Assembly (NCBI GenBank): GCA_026990765.1
Contig: JALXCV010000134.1
Location: 1 to 37,976 of the forward strand
DNA from: Hyphomicrobiales bacterium
GTDB lineage: Bacteria; Pseudomonadota; Alphaproteobacteria; Rhizobiales; Aestuariivirgaceae
Length of the DNA stretch: 37,976 nucleotides
Direction of reading: 5' to 3'
In this document: positions 23,155 through 31,749 of the stretch, one piece after another
Layout of the letters: every line of letters begins with the position of its first letter
Position numbering within the stretch: the stretch's first letter is position 1
Notes under the pieces: model-generated
The model's database searches: none
Told to the model about the DNA's origin: nothing
The model's input: the letters and a program-made list of their open reading frames with translations, nothing else
Position numbers and translations under genes: made by a program

Positions 23155-24981
23155 ATGGAACTTAGAAATATTGCTATTATTGCCCATGTTGATCATGGCA
23201 AGACAACCCTTATTGACCGTCTGCTGGCGCAAGCTGGTACTTTCCGGGAAAATGAGAAGGTGGCTGAGCGGGCCATGGACTCAAATGATCTGGAGCGTGA
23301 ACGCGGCATAACCATTCTGGCCAAGGTAACATCAATGCAGTGGCACGGGGTGACGATCAATATTGTGGATACTCCAGGCCATGCTGATTTTGGCGGTGAG
23401 GTTGAACGTATTCTCAATATGGTTGACGGGGCAGTGCTGCTGGTTGATGCTGCTGAAGGCCCGATGCCGCAAACCAAATTTGTGTTGTCAAAAGCACTGG
23501 CCATGGGCTTGCGGCCAATTGTCTGTATCAACAAGATAGACAAGGATGATGAGCGCCATGATGAGGTGCTCAATGAAGTGTTTGACCTGTTTGCTGCACT
23601 TGATGCCAATGAGGACCAGCTTGATTTTCCGGTGCTTTACGGTTCGGCCAAACATGGCTGGATGGCAACAGAACCACATGGACCAAAAGACAATATGGCT
23701 TGTCTGTTTGACATGGTGGTCAACCAGACACCTGCGCCAAAGATTGAAGATGGACCGTTTTCAATGCTGGCCACCACGATTGAGGCCAATCCGTTTCTGG
23801 GAAGGCTGCTGACCGGGCGGATCAGATCAGGCAAGGTTGTGACCAATCAGGCGATCAAGGGTTTGGCGCGCGATGGCAGTCTTGTGGAAAAGGGCAGGGT
23901 TTCGAAGATCCTGAAATTCTCCGGTCTGGAACGCCTGACTGTGGATGAAGCTGAAGCTGGTGATATTGTCTCGATTGCCGGGCTGACCAAAACCACGGTT
24001 GCCGATACGATCTGTGATGTGGAAGTTACAAATGCGATTGCTGCTGACCCGATTGATCCGCCAACCCTTTCCATGCGGTTCAGGATCAATGATGGACCTT
24101 ATGCAGGAACTGAAGGTGCCAAGGTGCAAAGCCGGGTCATTCGCGAAAGGCTGATGCGCGAGGCTGAGGGCAATGTGGCGCTGCATATCAGGGATATTGA
24201 GAATGAAGCCGATGCGTTTGAAGTGTCGGGCCGCGGTGAACTGCAACTGGCCATATTGATAGAAACCATGCGGCGCGAAGGCTTTGAGCTGACTGTTGGT
24301 CGCCCGAAAGTGGTCATGCGCGATGATCCCGATACCGGTGAAAAGCTGGAGCCGGTTGAAGAAGTGATCATTGATGTTGATGAGGAATATTCAGGCGCGG
24401 TGGTGGAAAAACTGTCAGCCAGAAAAGCCAATCTTATCGATATGCGCTCATCTGGTGTTGGCCGCCAGCGCCTGACCTTTCATGCCCCGACCCGCGGGCT
24501 GATTGGCTACAATTCCGAACTGTTGTCTGATACGCGAGGCACAGCCATCATGAACCGGCTGTTCCATGCCTATGAACCTTATGCAGGCGATATAGCCATG
24601 CGTCATACCGGGGTGCTGATTTCCAATTCCAAGGGGGTGGCAGTGGCCTATGCCTTGTGGAATCTGGAAGATCGCGGGCCAATGTTCATTCATCCCGGGG
24701 ACAAGGTTTATGAGGGGATGATCATTGGTGAGCATACCAAGGGACAGGATCTGGAAGTCAATGCGTTAAAGGGCAAGAAACTTAGCAATGTGCGGGCCTC
24801 GGGCAAGGATGATGCAATCCAGCTGACCCCGCCAATACCACTTACCCTGGAGAAGGCTTTAAGCTATATATCTGATCAGGAACTGGTCGAGATTACTCCG
24901 CGCTCGATCAGGTTGCGCAAGGCTATACTTGACCCGCATGAGAGGAAAAAGGCAATGCGGGCCAAAAAGGCTGAAGGCTAG
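23155..24981 (+). CDS. typA: Ribosome-binding GTPase TypA/BipA
   Basis: Translational GTPase of 608 residues, full length for the family. The GTPase domain shows G1 AHVDHGKTT, the switch-I region [12 protein letters not shown]3 [13 protein letters not shown]4 NKIDKDD and G5 GSAKHG. EF-G-like domains III and V follow ([34 protein letters not shown]), then the TypA-specific C-terminal domain ([32 protein letters not shown]). It acts in ribosome assembly and stress or cold adaptation. ATG 23155 begins exactly at [16 protein letters not shown]; no clear Shine-Dalgarno precedes it, the leader being A/T-rich. ppa follows 30 bases later. Confidence 0.96.
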   Translation: MELRNIAIIAHVDHGKTTLIDRLLAQAGTFRENEKVAERAMDSNDLERERGITILAKVTSMQWHGVTINIVDTPGHADFGGEVERILNMVDGAVLLVDAAEGPMPQTKFVLSKALAMGLRPIVCINKIDKDDERHDEVLNEVFDLFAALDANEDQLDFPVLYGSAKHGWMATEPHGPKDNMACLFDMVVNQTPAPKIEDGPFSMLATTIEANPFLGRLLTGRIRSGKVVTNQAIKGLARDGSLVEKGRVSKILKFSGLERLTVDEAEAGDIVSIAGLTKTTVADTICDVEVTNAIAADPIDPPTLSMRFRINDGPYAGTEGAKVQSRVIRERLMREAEGNVALHIRDIENEADAFEVSGRGELQLAILIETMRREGFELTVGRPKVVMRDDPDTGEKLEPVEEVIIDVDEEYSGAVVEKLSARKANLIDMRSSGVGRQRLTFHAPTRGLIGYNSELLSDTRGTAIMNRLFHAYEPYAGDIAMRHTGVLISNSKGVAVAYALWNLEDRGPMFIHPGDKVYEGMIIGEHTKGQDLEVNALKGKKLSNVRASGKDDAIQLTPPIPLTLEKALSYISDQELVEITPRSIRLRKAILDPHERKKAMRAKKAEG

Positions 24982-25011
24982 ATTTAACGCTGGACAGACA
25001 AGGACAGGCAA

Positions 25012-25539
25012 ATGCGTTTGGATGCAATTGCGGTGGGTGCCAACCCGCCATATGAGGTTAATGTTGTAGTTGAGGTTTCAGTTGGTTCTGAGCCGATCAA
25101 ATATGAAATGAACAAGGAAGCCGGCACCATGGTGGTTGACCGTTTCCTTTATACCTCGATGCACTATCCGGGAAATTACGGGTTTGTGCCGCATACTTTG
25201 TCAGATGATGGTGATCCGATTGATGTGATTATCGTATCTGAACGCAAGATTGTCCCTGGTGCAGTAATTGCAGTGCGCCCGATCGGGGTTTTGCGGATGG
25301 TGGATGAGGCCGGCGGGGATGAAAAGATTATCGCGGTTCCAGCATCCAGCATTTCATCACGCTACAAGAATATTGTGAATGTATCGGACCTGCCGCCAAC
25401 CATTGCCGACAAGGTTGAGCATTTCTTTGCTCATTATAAAGACCTTGAAGATGGCAAATGGGCAAAAACCCAGGGTTGGGGTGATCATGAAGAAGCTGAA
25501 AGGCTGATTGCTGAAGCAATTGAGCGGGCAAAAGCCTGA
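25012..25539 (+). CDS. ppa: Inorganic pyrophosphatase (family I)
   Basis: Cytoplasmic soluble pyrophosphatase of 175 residues, the usual bacterial length, which hydrolyses pyrophosphate to two phosphates and pulls biosynthetic reactions forward. The substrate-binding stretch is [40 protein letters not shown] carries the DGDPxD metal motif; the C-terminal [14 protein letters not shown] is the conserved end. AGGACAGG precedes ATG 25012. It lies 30 bases after typA on the same strand, probably cotranscribed. Confidence 0.96.
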   Translation: MRLDAIAVGANPPYEVNVVVEVSVGSEPIKYEMNKEAGTMVVDRFLYTSMHYPGNYGFVPHTLSDDGDPIDVIIVSERKIVPGAVIAVRPIGVLRMVDEAGGDEKIIAVPASSISSRYKNIVNVSDLPPTIADKVEHFFAHYKDLEDGKWAKTQGWGDHEEAERLIAEAIERAKA

Positions 25540-25559
25540 AAATTTTTGCTTTTCTGGAG

Positions 25560-25880
25560 TTACTCGACTTTCACAGCAGTACCAGCTGCTGTTACCATCA
25601 GCATGGAGCCATTCTTGCCAACGGTTTCATAGTCAATATCAACTGCGATAACAGCATTGGCGCCAAGATTGGCGGCCTGGTCGGTAAGCTCGGCGATGGC
25701 AGTCTGGCGAGCATCGGCCAGAACTTGTTCATAGGCACCGGAACGCCCACCGACAATATCGCGGATGGAAGCAAACAGATCGCGGAATATATTGGCACCA
25801 AGAATGGTTTCCCCGGCAACAAGGCCCCTGTAAGAGATGATTTTGTGGCCTTCTATGGTGTTGGTTGTGGTTACAAGCAT
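25560..25880 (-). CDS. UPF0145 (YbjQ-type) protein
   Basis: A 106-residue soluble protein of the YbjQ/UPF0145 family, homopentameric alpha/beta proteins of unknown role, sometimes described as heavy-metal-binding-domain proteins. Family signatures are [20 protein letters not shown], the segment [40 protein letters not shown] and IDYETVG. I chose ATG 25880, preceded by AAGGAG at seven bases; the in-frame ATG 18 bases earlier would place that ribosome site inside the gene. It is convergent with ppa, 20 bases away, and no terminator stem is visible between them. Confidence 0.85.
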   Translation of the reverse strand: MLVTTTNTIEGHKIISYRGLVAGETILGANIFRDLFASIRDIVGGRSGAYEQVLADARQTAIAELTDQAANLGANAVIAVDIDYETVGKNGSMLMVTAAGTAVKVE

Positions 25881-25939
25881 TTTTGTCTCCTTGATCATTT
25901 CAGGCTTGAAACAAGCTGAAAAGCTTGGGTTAAGTATTT

Positions 25940-25953
25940 GATGTAATTACATC
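25940..25953. promoter_or_regulatory. Perfect 14-bp palindrome upstream of the UPF0145 gene
   Basis: GATGTAATTACATC is a perfect palindrome 60-73 bases before the UPF0145 start. GCTTG-AAA-CAAGC lies nearby at 25904-25916. It could be an operator or the end structure of the DUF924 transcript; nothing else supports either reading. Confidence 0.25.
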
Positions 25954-25958
25954 TTGTT

Positions 25959-26510
25959 CTAACCGGCAAAGCCGCCATCTTCCAGAAAGTCCTGTTCGGC
26001 CCCGGTTGACTGGCGACCAAGAATTGCATTTCGGTGTGGAAAGCGGTCAAATTCCTTGATGATCTGCATATGTTCAATGGCGTGAGGCAATGTGGAGTCC
26101 AGCTTGTGTCTCTTGCACATGGCAACGCAATATTTCTGGTCTGCCATTAGTTCAGAGTGCATGAATGGCATGATAAACCAGCGACGGTGATCCGGGTCTT
26201 CAAATTGTGAGATGTAATCGCAGGTTATGGCATATTTGGCAACAGTTCTTGCATGTTCATCTGCGGCAAACATTTCAGGAGTATTCCGATAAATATTGCG
26301 GGAGAACTGATCCAGAATAATGGTCAGCGCCATGGTGTTGTTACGGTCACCGCACCATTCGTCAAGCTCACCGCGTTTGGCCATTTCCAGTGTGGGGCCG
26401 AATTTTTCAGCTATTTCATTATCGAAATCCTTGTTTTTCTGCCAGTAAGCCGCCTCATCCTGAGAGAACCAGAAGCCGAGTATTTCCCATGGCGATGCCG
26501 GTTTTGTCAT
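25959..26510 (-). CDS. DUF924 family protein
   Basis: A 183-residue all-helical protein of the DUF924 family (TPR-like fold, function unknown). Signature segments are EILGFWFSQDEAAYW at the start, LTIILDQFSRNIYRNTPEMF in the middle and RFPHRNAILGRQSTGAEQDFL at the end. GGAGG overlapping the stop of the marC gene serves as its ribosome site, so it is translationally linked to marC (five-base gap). No substrate or partner can be named. The match to the family is strong. Confidence 0.88.
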   Translation of the reverse strand: MTKPASPWEILGFWFSQDEAAYWQKNKDFDNEIAEKFGPTLEMAKRGELDEWCGDRNNTMALTIILDQFSRNIYRNTPEMFAADEHARTVAKYAITCDYISQFEDPDHRRWFIMPFMHSELMADQKYCVAMCKRHKLDSTLPHAIEHMQIIKEFDRFPHRNAILGRQSTGAEQDFLEDGGFAG

Positions 26511-26515
26511 TGCTG

Positions 26516-27175
26516 TTATCCTCCAAAGCCTGCTGATGTCAGGCCGGTTAATACAAATTGCACTGCAAGAGCTGCAAGGATCATTCCCAGTATGCGGGAC
26601 ATGGCGCGTGATGCGGTCGGGGTGATCAGGCCACCGGCATGTGCGGCCAGCAGGAACAACACCAGGGTTATCACCAGAACGGAAATCAGCACACCTATGA
26701 CCGTGGCAAATCCGGCCAGCCCATATTGATTATTGCCCATCAAAAGGATGATTGAAGCAATGGCGCCGGGACCGGCAATCAGGGGAGTGCCGAGCGGAAA
26801 CACCCACTGGTCATCGATTTCACCCTTGGTGCCGGAATGTTCGGCACTTGATCTTTCGGCATTTTTTTCGCGGCGTTCACTGCGTTTTTCAAACAGCATT
26901 TCCAAGGCTGTCAGAAATAACAGCAACCCGCCAGCTATTCTGAATGCGGCAAGACTTATGCCCAGAAAACCCAAAACCGCATGACCGGCAAAGGCAAAGG
27001 CCAGCAATACTGCTGTTGCAAAAATGACAGAGCGCCAGGCAATGGCATTTTTGCTATTGTGGTCAAGATCTGTTGTCAGTGCCATGAAGATTGGCACCAG
27101 CCCGACCGGATCAATGATCACAAACAGGGTTGCAAATGCCGGAACGGCAATATCACTCCATAATTGTGCGATCAA
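26516..27175 (-). CDS. MarC family integral membrane protein
   Basis: A 219-residue membrane protein with six predicted helices, belonging to the MarC/UPF0056 family (not a proven antibiotic-resistance factor despite its name). It starts with the typical PAFATLFVIIDPVGLVPIFMAL and contains PLGTPLIAGPGAIASIILLM, the conserved loop. The start appears to be TTG at 27175, overlapping the upstream stop (TTGA); the next in-frame Met falls within the first helix, so a non-ATG start is needed. A charged loop rich in Glu, Lys and Arg (about 100-120) separates the halves. Confidence 0.85.
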   Translation of the reverse strand: MIAQLWSDIAVPAFATLFVIIDPVGLVPIFMALTTDLDHNSKNAIAWRSVIFATAVLLAFAFAGHAVLGFLGISLAAFRIAGGLLLFLTALEMLFEKRSERREKNAERSSAEHSGTKGEIDDQWVFPLGTPLIAGPGAIASIILLMGNNQYGLAGFATVIGVLISVLVITLVLFLLAAHAGGLITPTASRAMSRILGMILAALAVQFVLTGLTSAGFGG

Positions 27176-27585
27176 AACCCGTCACCCACATGGCCGATAT
27201 TCATGTCACGGCGGGCTGAGCGAATGGAAATTGTGTATCCAGCGACTACGTCAATGAAACACATGACGACCAGTATCAGGAATATGCTGGTTCCAGCCTG
27301 AGCCACCAGCAGGAATTCCACCAGGGCTGCAACAAAAACCGCGGTTGAGAGAATATGATCAAGAATGGTAGCTGTGCCGATTCTGGCAGCCTTGATGATT
27401 TCAAGGAATAGCAAAATCAGGCTGCCAATGATGAAATAGTCACCACCGGTCAGGCCGAGAGTTGCTCCCGACATCATGTCATATACCAGCAAGTCGCCTT
27501 CCAGCATGCCGGGTGAATTAAATGCCAGCACATTGTAGATGATCAGTGAAACCAACAGAAGTGGGAAAGCTGTCAGAAAGCGCAT
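27172..27585 (-). CDS. Small four-helix membrane protein (hypothetical)
   Basis: A 137-residue protein with about four hydrophobic helices (residues 5-22, 48-66, 75-95 and 98-116) and a polar C-terminus ending SARRDMNIGHVGDGF. I do not recognise a characterised family, though similar small proteins occur in alphaproteobacterial genomes. The upstream AAAGGCAG gives a fair ribosome site. Its stop overlaps the TTG start of marC by four bases, so a shared membrane-related job with MarC is possible. It follows the rpmF terminator, so the operon starts here: 27172-25959. Confidence 0.65.
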   Translation of the reverse strand: MRFLTAFPLLLVSLIIYNVLAFNSPGMLEGDLLVYDMMSGATLGLTGGDYFIIGSLILLFLEIIKAARIGTATILDHILSTAVFVAALVEFLLVAQAGTSIFLILVVMCFIDVVAGYTISIRSARRDMNIGHVGDGF

Positions 27586-27641
27586 CTGCCTTTAGTCCTT
27601 TTTGATGGAGTGGCTAAAGAACCGTTTAGCAGTTTGCGTAT

Positions 27642-27671
27642 AAAAAACAAGGGCCGACATGAAGTCAGCCC
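27642..27671 (-). terminator. Rho-independent terminator of rpmF
   Basis: On the minus strand GGGCTGAC-TTCAT-GTCGGCCC forms an eight-pair stem with one G-U pair, followed directly by TTGTTTTTT. It lies 37 bases after the rpmF stop codon. This is the clearest intrinsic terminator in the window. Confidence 0.85.
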
Positions 27672-27707
27672 CCTGGTAACAGTGCAATGAAGCCCTGTTC
27701 TTGACAA

Positions 27708-27893
27708 TCAATATTCGTCTTTGGGTTCCAGAACCTGACGTCCACGATACATGCCTGTTTTCAGGTCGATGTGGTGCGGACGGTGCAATTCACCGGTTTC
27801 CTTGTTTTCAACGTAAACTGATTTCTGTGTTGTGTGACCGGAACGGCGGAAACCGCGTTTCATCCGGGAGATTTTACCCTTAGGGACTGCCAT
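27708..27893 (-). CDS. rpmF: 50S ribosomal protein L32
   Basis: Ribosomal protein of 61 residues. It starts [19 protein letters not shown] and ends [26 protein letters not shown], as alphaproteobacterial L32 does. There is no cysteine, so this is the zinc-free form rather than the four-Cys form. It is a separate transcription unit with its own terminator, and is divergent from ispA, a neighbourhood seen in rhizobial relatives, where mtgA often lies close by; mtgA is absent here. Confidence 0.95.
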   Translation of the reverse strand: MAVPKGKISRMKRGFRRSGHTTQKSVYVENKETGELHRPHHIDLKTGMYRGRQVLEPKDEY

Positions 27894-28024
27894 TGGAATG
27901 CTCCAGACTCAAAAATAAATTAGGCGCAGAAAGTGCCTTTAAGCCCTTAATGCGTTAGCTGCAGGGGCTTATACAGGCTTTATGAGAAAATATCCAGCCC
28001 CAATTTCCAGCATTTTCATCCCCC

Positions 28025-28053
28025 GTGACAGTTTGCACAATGATGGTTATAAA
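28025..28053 (+). promoter_or_regulatory. Probable promoter of ispA
   Basis: GTGACA (28025-28030), a 17-base spacer and TATAAA (28048-28053) fit a sigma-70 promoter 41 bases before the ispA start. The rest of the 200-base rpmF-ispA gap shows only a loose dyad (AAGCCC...GGGCTT, about 27941-27970) on the rpmF side. Confidence 0.45.
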
Positions 28054-28093
28054 GCAGTTTTTATGGCTGGATAAGCAAGGTTGAACAAAACAA

Positions 28094-28981
28094 ATGTCAT
28101 TTATTGAAAAACTGGGCCAGGTGGCAGCTGAAACCGATGCGTTGCTGGATAAGCTTCTGGCTGTGAAAAATGTCAAATCGGACCGGATAATCAAGGCAAT
28201 GCGCTATGCGGCGCTGGCACCGGGCAAGCGGCTCAGGCCATGGTTTGTTGCAGAAAGTGCAAAAATTTGCGGTGCTGATCATTTGCAGGCATTGCGGGCC
28301 GGGGCGGCGCTTGAATGTGTGCATTGTTATTCGCTGGTGCATGATGATCTGCCGGCCATGGATGATGATGATCTGCGGCGCGGGCGGCCTACCTGTCACA
28401 GGCAGTTTGATGAGGCTACGGCCATTCTGGCAGGCGATGGGCTTTTGACCTTTGCCTTTGAGATTCTGGCAGATGAGAAAACCCATGAAGATGCCAATAT
28501 TCGCATTGAACTTGTGAGCGCTCTGGCAAAGGCTTCGGGGATGAACGGCATGGTTGGCGGGCAGATGCTTGATCTGGAGGCCGAACAGCGCAATCAGCAG
28601 ACGCTTGAAGAGATCATTGCCATTCAGGCGCTTAAAACCGGGGCGCTGTTTGAGTTTTCCCTGATTGCCGGGGCGATTCTGGCCGGGGCTGATGCGGGGG
28701 ACAGAAAGGCGCTTAGTACATATTCTGAAAAAATCGGTCTGGCCTTTCAGATTGCCGATGATATTCTGGATATTGAATCATCGCCGGAACAGCTGGGCAA
28801 GGCTACCCAGAAAGATGCCGAGGCGGGTAAATCCACCTTTATTGATCTTTACGGGCTGGATGGAGCAAAGGCAGAAGCAAACCGGCTGGTTGATGAGGCC
28901 TGTGATGTAGTCCAATGTTTTGGCAAACGCTGTGAAGGTCTCAGGCAGGCTGCTGTATTTATTGTCAATCGCAAGAAGTAA
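28094..28981 (+). CDS. ispA: Farnesyl/geranyl diphosphate synthase (polyprenyl synthetase family)
   Basis: Cytoplasmic isoprenyl chain-elongating enzyme of 295 residues, the usual size of short-chain IspA. The first aspartate-rich motif is HDDLPAMDDDDLRRGRPT (Asp84, Asp85, Asp90) and the second is FQIADDILD; GKRLRPW binds the allylic diphosphate. Two residues (PA) lie between the aspartates of the first motif, the type II pattern of bacterial FPP synthases, and the residues before it (CVHCYSLVH, with Tyr79) are consistent with a C15 product. It makes the precursor of ubiquinone, undecaprenyl phosphate and hopanoids. The gene ispG, which supplies its building blocks, lies 0.9 kb downstream on the other strand. 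Confidence 0.92.
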   Translation: MSFIEKLGQVAAETDALLDKLLAVKNVKSDRIIKAMRYAALAPGKRLRPWFVAESAKICGADHLQALRAGAALECVHCYSLVHDDLPAMDDDDLRRGRPTCHRQFDEATAILAGDGLLTFAFEILADEKTHEDANIRIELVSALAKASGMNGMVGGQMLDLEAEQRNQQTLEEIIAIQALKTGALFEFSLIAGAILAGADAGDRKALSTYSEKIGLAFQIADDILDIESSPEQLGKATQKDAEAGKSTFIDLYGLDGAKAEANRLVDEACDVVQCFGKRCEGLRQAAVFIVNRKK

Positions 28982-29136
28982 CAGGTGGAGCCGGCTTTCC
29001 CCCTAAGTGGAACAGTTTGATGCTGGGCAAATTATTGCCTGATTTCCCGTTCAGGATTCATTCATTGCAGATGTTTCACTCTATGGTTGATTTGAAGGGT
29101 CGTATTTTGAAATACAGCTATGGACAGGGAGATGCG

Positions 29137-29415
29137 ATGTTAAACAAGTTTATCAGGACAAGTACGCTGGTTTTAATGGCCGGTTATTTTGGGTCTGTTG
29201 TTGCTGGCAGTCGCAATGATGTGAAAGCCGGCTGGTTATTCTATGAAGACAATCCTGGCTATGAGCATTTTCAGCCCTACAGGCGAAAAGCAATGCGACT
29301 TGACAGATATTATCCGCGCAGCAAGAAAGCCAGAAGACAGGCCAACAGATATTGGATCAGATATGAAAAATGTCTGAAACTCAGGGCTCCGGAATATCTT
29401 TACACAATCAGGTAA
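29137..29415 (+). CDS. Small exported protein, tandem paralog 1 (unknown family)
   Basis: A 92-residue protein from ATG 29137, which has AGGGAGA six to eight bases before it; a longer frame from 29017 lacks such a signal and would bury the signal peptide. Residues about 8-24 are a hydrophobic signal or anchor (LVLMAGYFGSVVAGS). The mature part is rich in Tyr, Arg and Lys: NPGYEHFQPYRRKAM, RYYPRSKKARRQAN, YWIRYEKCLKLRAPEYLYT. It aligns without a gap over all 92 residues with the next gene, about 43 identities. There is a single Cys. I recognise no known domain. A basic, aromatic-rich periplasmic or surface protein is all that can be said. Confidence 0.7.
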   Translation: MLNKFIRTSTLVLMAGYFGSVVAGSRNDVKAGWLFYEDNPGYEHFQPYRRKAMRLDRYYPRSKKARRQANRYWIRYEKCLKLRAPEYLYTIR

Positions 29416-29541
29416 TATCAGACTGGCAGGCTTGGGGCCTACAGCTCATCAGTTCCACAATATGGAATAATTAACTTTAGGGCAACTTGTTGTCGCGTTT
29501 TAAGGTTATGGTTTTTCATATATATAAAAAGGAGAAGATGA

Positions 29542-29820
29542 ATGCTCTATAAAGCTGTCGGACTATCTGCAATAATCCTCACTGCAGGTTATATTGGATC
29601 AATTGCCATTGGCTCGCTAAGTGATGCTGATGCTGGATATCGCAAGAAATACAATCATCCAGGTTATCAATATTGCCAGCCTTTCAGGCGCAAGGCGGCA
29701 TTTGCTGAACGGCAATACCCCCAGACCAGAAAAACCCTCAGAAAAGCTGATTATTACTGGGATGTATATCGTGCCTGTCTGGAAGACCGGGCACCGGAAT
29801 ATCTTTATACCGCAAAATAG
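29542..29820 (+). CDS. Small exported protein, tandem paralog 2 (unknown family)
   Basis: A 92-residue paralog of the preceding gene, with a strong ribosome site (AGGAGAAG) before ATG 29542 and a TATATATA-rich stretch upstream that may hold its own promoter. It has a hydrophobic N-terminus (ILTAGYIGSIAIGS), then NHPGYQYCQPFRRKAA, RQYPQTRKTLRKADYYW and the shared end CLEDRAPEYLYT. Shared features with paralog 1 are the spacing of PGY, QP-RRKA, YP, YW, CL and RAPEYLYT. It has two Cys where paralog 1 has one (CQPF against FQPY). The tandem pair suggests duplication followed by divergence to about half identity. The function is unknown. Confidence 0.7.
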   Translation: MLYKAVGLSAIILTAGYIGSIAIGSLSDADAGYRKKYNHPGYQYCQPFRRKAAFAERQYPQTRKTLRKADYYWDVYRACLEDRAPEYLYTAK

Positions 29821-29858
29821 CTGCCGGTCGTGAGGTGGCAACTGGAGGGGTTGCCATC

Positions 29859-31082
29859 TCATCCCCAGCGGTTCTGGATATAATCCTCGATTATGGTTTT
29901 GAACTGCTGGTTGATATCTGTACCGCGAATGGTTCTGACTTTTTTGCCGTCAATGTAAATCGGGGCGGCTGGCACTTCCCCTATGCCGGGAAGGGAAATG
30001 CCAATATCTGCCTGTTTTGATTCGCCCGGGCCATTGACGATGCAGCCCATGACGGCCAGTTGCAGATTCTCAAAGCCGGAATATTTTTCTCGCCAGACAG
30101 GGGTTCGAAGTTCAACGAATTCTTCAATTTCCCTGCCCAGTTCCTGAAACACCGTGGATGTGGTTCGACCGCATCCAGGACAGGCAATTACCATCGGCTT
30201 AAAGGCTCTAAGCCCCATGGTCTGCAATATCTCCTGGGCAACTATAACTTCACGATTGCGATTACCGCCCGGTTCCGGGGTCAGTGAAATGCGGATGGTG
30301 TCGCCGATGCCTTCCTGCAACAGCACTGAAAGACCGGCGGTTGAGGCAACAATGCCTTTGGAACCCATACCGGCTTCGGTCAGTCCAAGGTGCAGGGCAT
30401 AGTCGCAGCGTTCGGCCAGCATCCGGTAGCAGGTGATAAGGTCCTGGACCTCAGATACCTTGGCCGAAATGATGATCTTGTCGGCGCCCAGTCCGATTTC
30501 GCGGGCGCGGGCTGCTGAATCCAGTCCGGAGCGGACCATGGCTTCATGCATGATCAGGCGGGCTTCAAGCGGTTTTTCGCTTTTGGCATTTTCATCCATC
30601 AAACGCTTTATCATGGCCTGATCAAGTGATCCCCAGTTGACTCCGATACGTATCGGCTTGTCATTGGCGATGGCCTGTTCGATCATCATCGAATAATTCA
30701 GATCCTGCTTGGCCTTGAAACCGACATTGCCGGGATTGATGCGATATTTGGCCAGCGCCTCGCCGCAGGCTGGATGATCGCGCAATAATGTGTGGCCAAT
30801 ATAGTGAAAATCGCCAATTATCGGAGTATCAATGCCCTTTTTGTCAAGCATGTCGCGAATATGGGGAACTGCAGCTGCAGCTTCATCGCGATCAACCGTT
30901 ATGCGGACAAGCTCGGAACCGGCCCTGGCCAGTTGTTCAATCTGATCGGCAGTTGCCCTTGCATCAGCAGTATCGGTATTGGTCATTGATTGCACGACCA
31001 CCGGGGCATTGCCGCCAACCTTGATGTTGCCAACCATTACGCCAATACTGGCGCGGCGTTTTTCCACAGCCGAATAACTCAT
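29859..31082 (-). CDS. ispG: 4-hydroxy-3-methylbut-2-enyl diphosphate synthase (GcpE)
   Basis: Iron-sulfur enzyme of the MEP pathway, converting MEcPP to HMBPP; 407 residues from ATG 31082. The N-terminal TIM-barrel half has [39 protein letters not shown] and [10 protein letters not shown]. The C-terminal half holds the three cluster cysteines: Cys301 and Cys304 in [10 protein letters not shown], and Cys347 in GCIVNGPGE, the latter also carrying the catalytic Glu motif. A TTG one codon earlier is a less likely start. A perfect TATAAT (31131-31136 on the minus strand) about 50 bases before the start is a probable -10. It is convergent with the small exported paralogs. Confidence 0.95.
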   Translation of the reverse strand: MSYSAVEKRRASIGVMVGNIKVGGNAPVVVQSMTNTDTADARATADQIEQLARAGSELVRITVDRDEAAAAVPHIRDMLDKKGIDTPIIGDFHYIGHTLLRDHPACGEALAKYRINPGNVGFKAKQDLNYSMMIEQAIANDKPIRIGVNWGSLDQAMIKRLMDENAKSEKPLEARLIMHEAMVRSGLDSAARAREIGLGADKIIISAKVSEVQDLITCYRMLAERCDYALHLGLTEAGMGSKGIVASTAGLSVLLQEGIGDTIRISLTPEPGGNRNREVIVAQEILQTMGLRAFKPMVIACPGCGRTTSTVFQELGREIEEFVELRTPVWREKYSGFENLQLAVMGCIVNGPGESKQADIGISLPGIGEVPAAPIYIDGKKVRTIRGTDINQQFKTIIEDYIQNRWG

Positions 31083-31130
31083 CAATATTAAAGCCTTTAG
31101 TTACCTGTTAACTCGTTGAGTGCTTATGCC

Positions 31131-31136
31131 ATTATA
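31131..31136 (-). promoter_or_regulatory. Probable -10 element of ispG promoter
   Basis: TATAAT on the minus strand, 48 bases before the ispG ATG. No good -35 is visible at 16-18 bases (TTAAAA is the best), so the promoter may rely on upstream A/T-rich sequence. Confidence 0.35.
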
Positions 31137-31165
31137 ATATTTTGTGGTGCAAGTTTTAATATTGA

Positions 31166-31181
31166 CACTATCGAGATAGTG
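31166..31181. promoter_or_regulatory. Dyad overlapping a TTGACA in the TerB-like gene's upstream region
   Basis: CACTATC-GA-GATAGTG is a perfect seven-base dyad. A TTGACA at 31162-31167 overlaps its left end, which would let a repressor cover a -35, but no fitting -10 is visible 17 bases on. It lies 59 bases before the TerB-like start and in the shared ispG/terB region. Confidence 0.3.
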
Positions 31182-31239
31182 GAGCAAAAAACCCTGATAC
31201 AAATTTTCCGTGTATATTTACAGTTCGGGGAAAGCATTT

Positions 31240-31719
31240 ATGACGCAGACACTGGATCAGGTTGCAGAAGAACTGGTTTTGGCTAATCAGGATCTGGGCA
31301 ATTGTGAAGATATCAAAACCAAAATTGCAAAGTTTCTGATGCTGTCACAAATGATTCCTGCTGACGGGATTATCCGGGAAAGTGAAATCAAAAAACTGCT
31401 GAAACTGATTTCTCGCCGGTTTGGGGTTGAGCGCGAAATAGTCAATGAATGTGTGAAGCTGACTGAATATAACCAGCAATCAGCGGTGCCGATAGACGAA
31501 CTGGTTGGCAGAATCAAGGACAAGATGGACCAGAAACATCTTGAAACCCTTATTCGCGATCTGTGGGATATGGCATTGTCTGACAATGAGCTGCATGACC
31601 GGGAAGAAGCGCTTATCTATGCCATTTCCGACAAGCTGGGTATTCGCAGGCGAGTTGTCATCGCCCAGCAGGAAAAATGTGAGCGGTTTTCCCCCTGTAG
31701 ACCAAATATATCCATTTAG
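31240..31719 (+). CDS. TerB-like (tellurite-resistance/DjlA N-terminal fold) protein
   Basis: A 159-residue soluble, all-helical protein. TerB-fold signatures are the repeat-like acidic segments: MIPADGIIRESEIKKLLKLI (first half) and LWDMALSDNELHDREEALIY (second half), each pairing a D-G/D-N-x-L acidic turn with a helix, as in TerB and the N-terminal domain of DjlA. I chose ATG 31240, preceded by GGGGAAAG; a GTG at 31210 is a longer alternative. The role is unknown; stand-alone TerB proteins are widespread and need not confer tellurite resistance. No other ter genes are near. Confidence 0.75.
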   Translation: MTQTLDQVAEELVLANQDLGNCEDIKTKIAKFLMLSQMIPADGIIRESEIKKLLKLISRRFGVEREIVNECVKLTEYNQQSAVPIDELVGRIKDKMDQKHLETLIRDLWDMALSDNELHDREEALIYAISDKLGIRRRVVIAQQEKCERFSPCRPNISI

Positions 31720-31749
31720 CCTGTCTTGATTGGTGAGCATAATTATTTC

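Noticed and set aside
26516-27175. Multiple antibiotic resistance function for the MarC-family gene
   Set aside because: The family name is historical; nothing in the sequence or context (no marR or marA) supports a resistance role.
31240-31719. Tellurite-resistance operon
   Set aside because: Only a single TerB-fold gene is present; no terA, terC, terD or terZ neighbours exist, so the name does not imply resistance.
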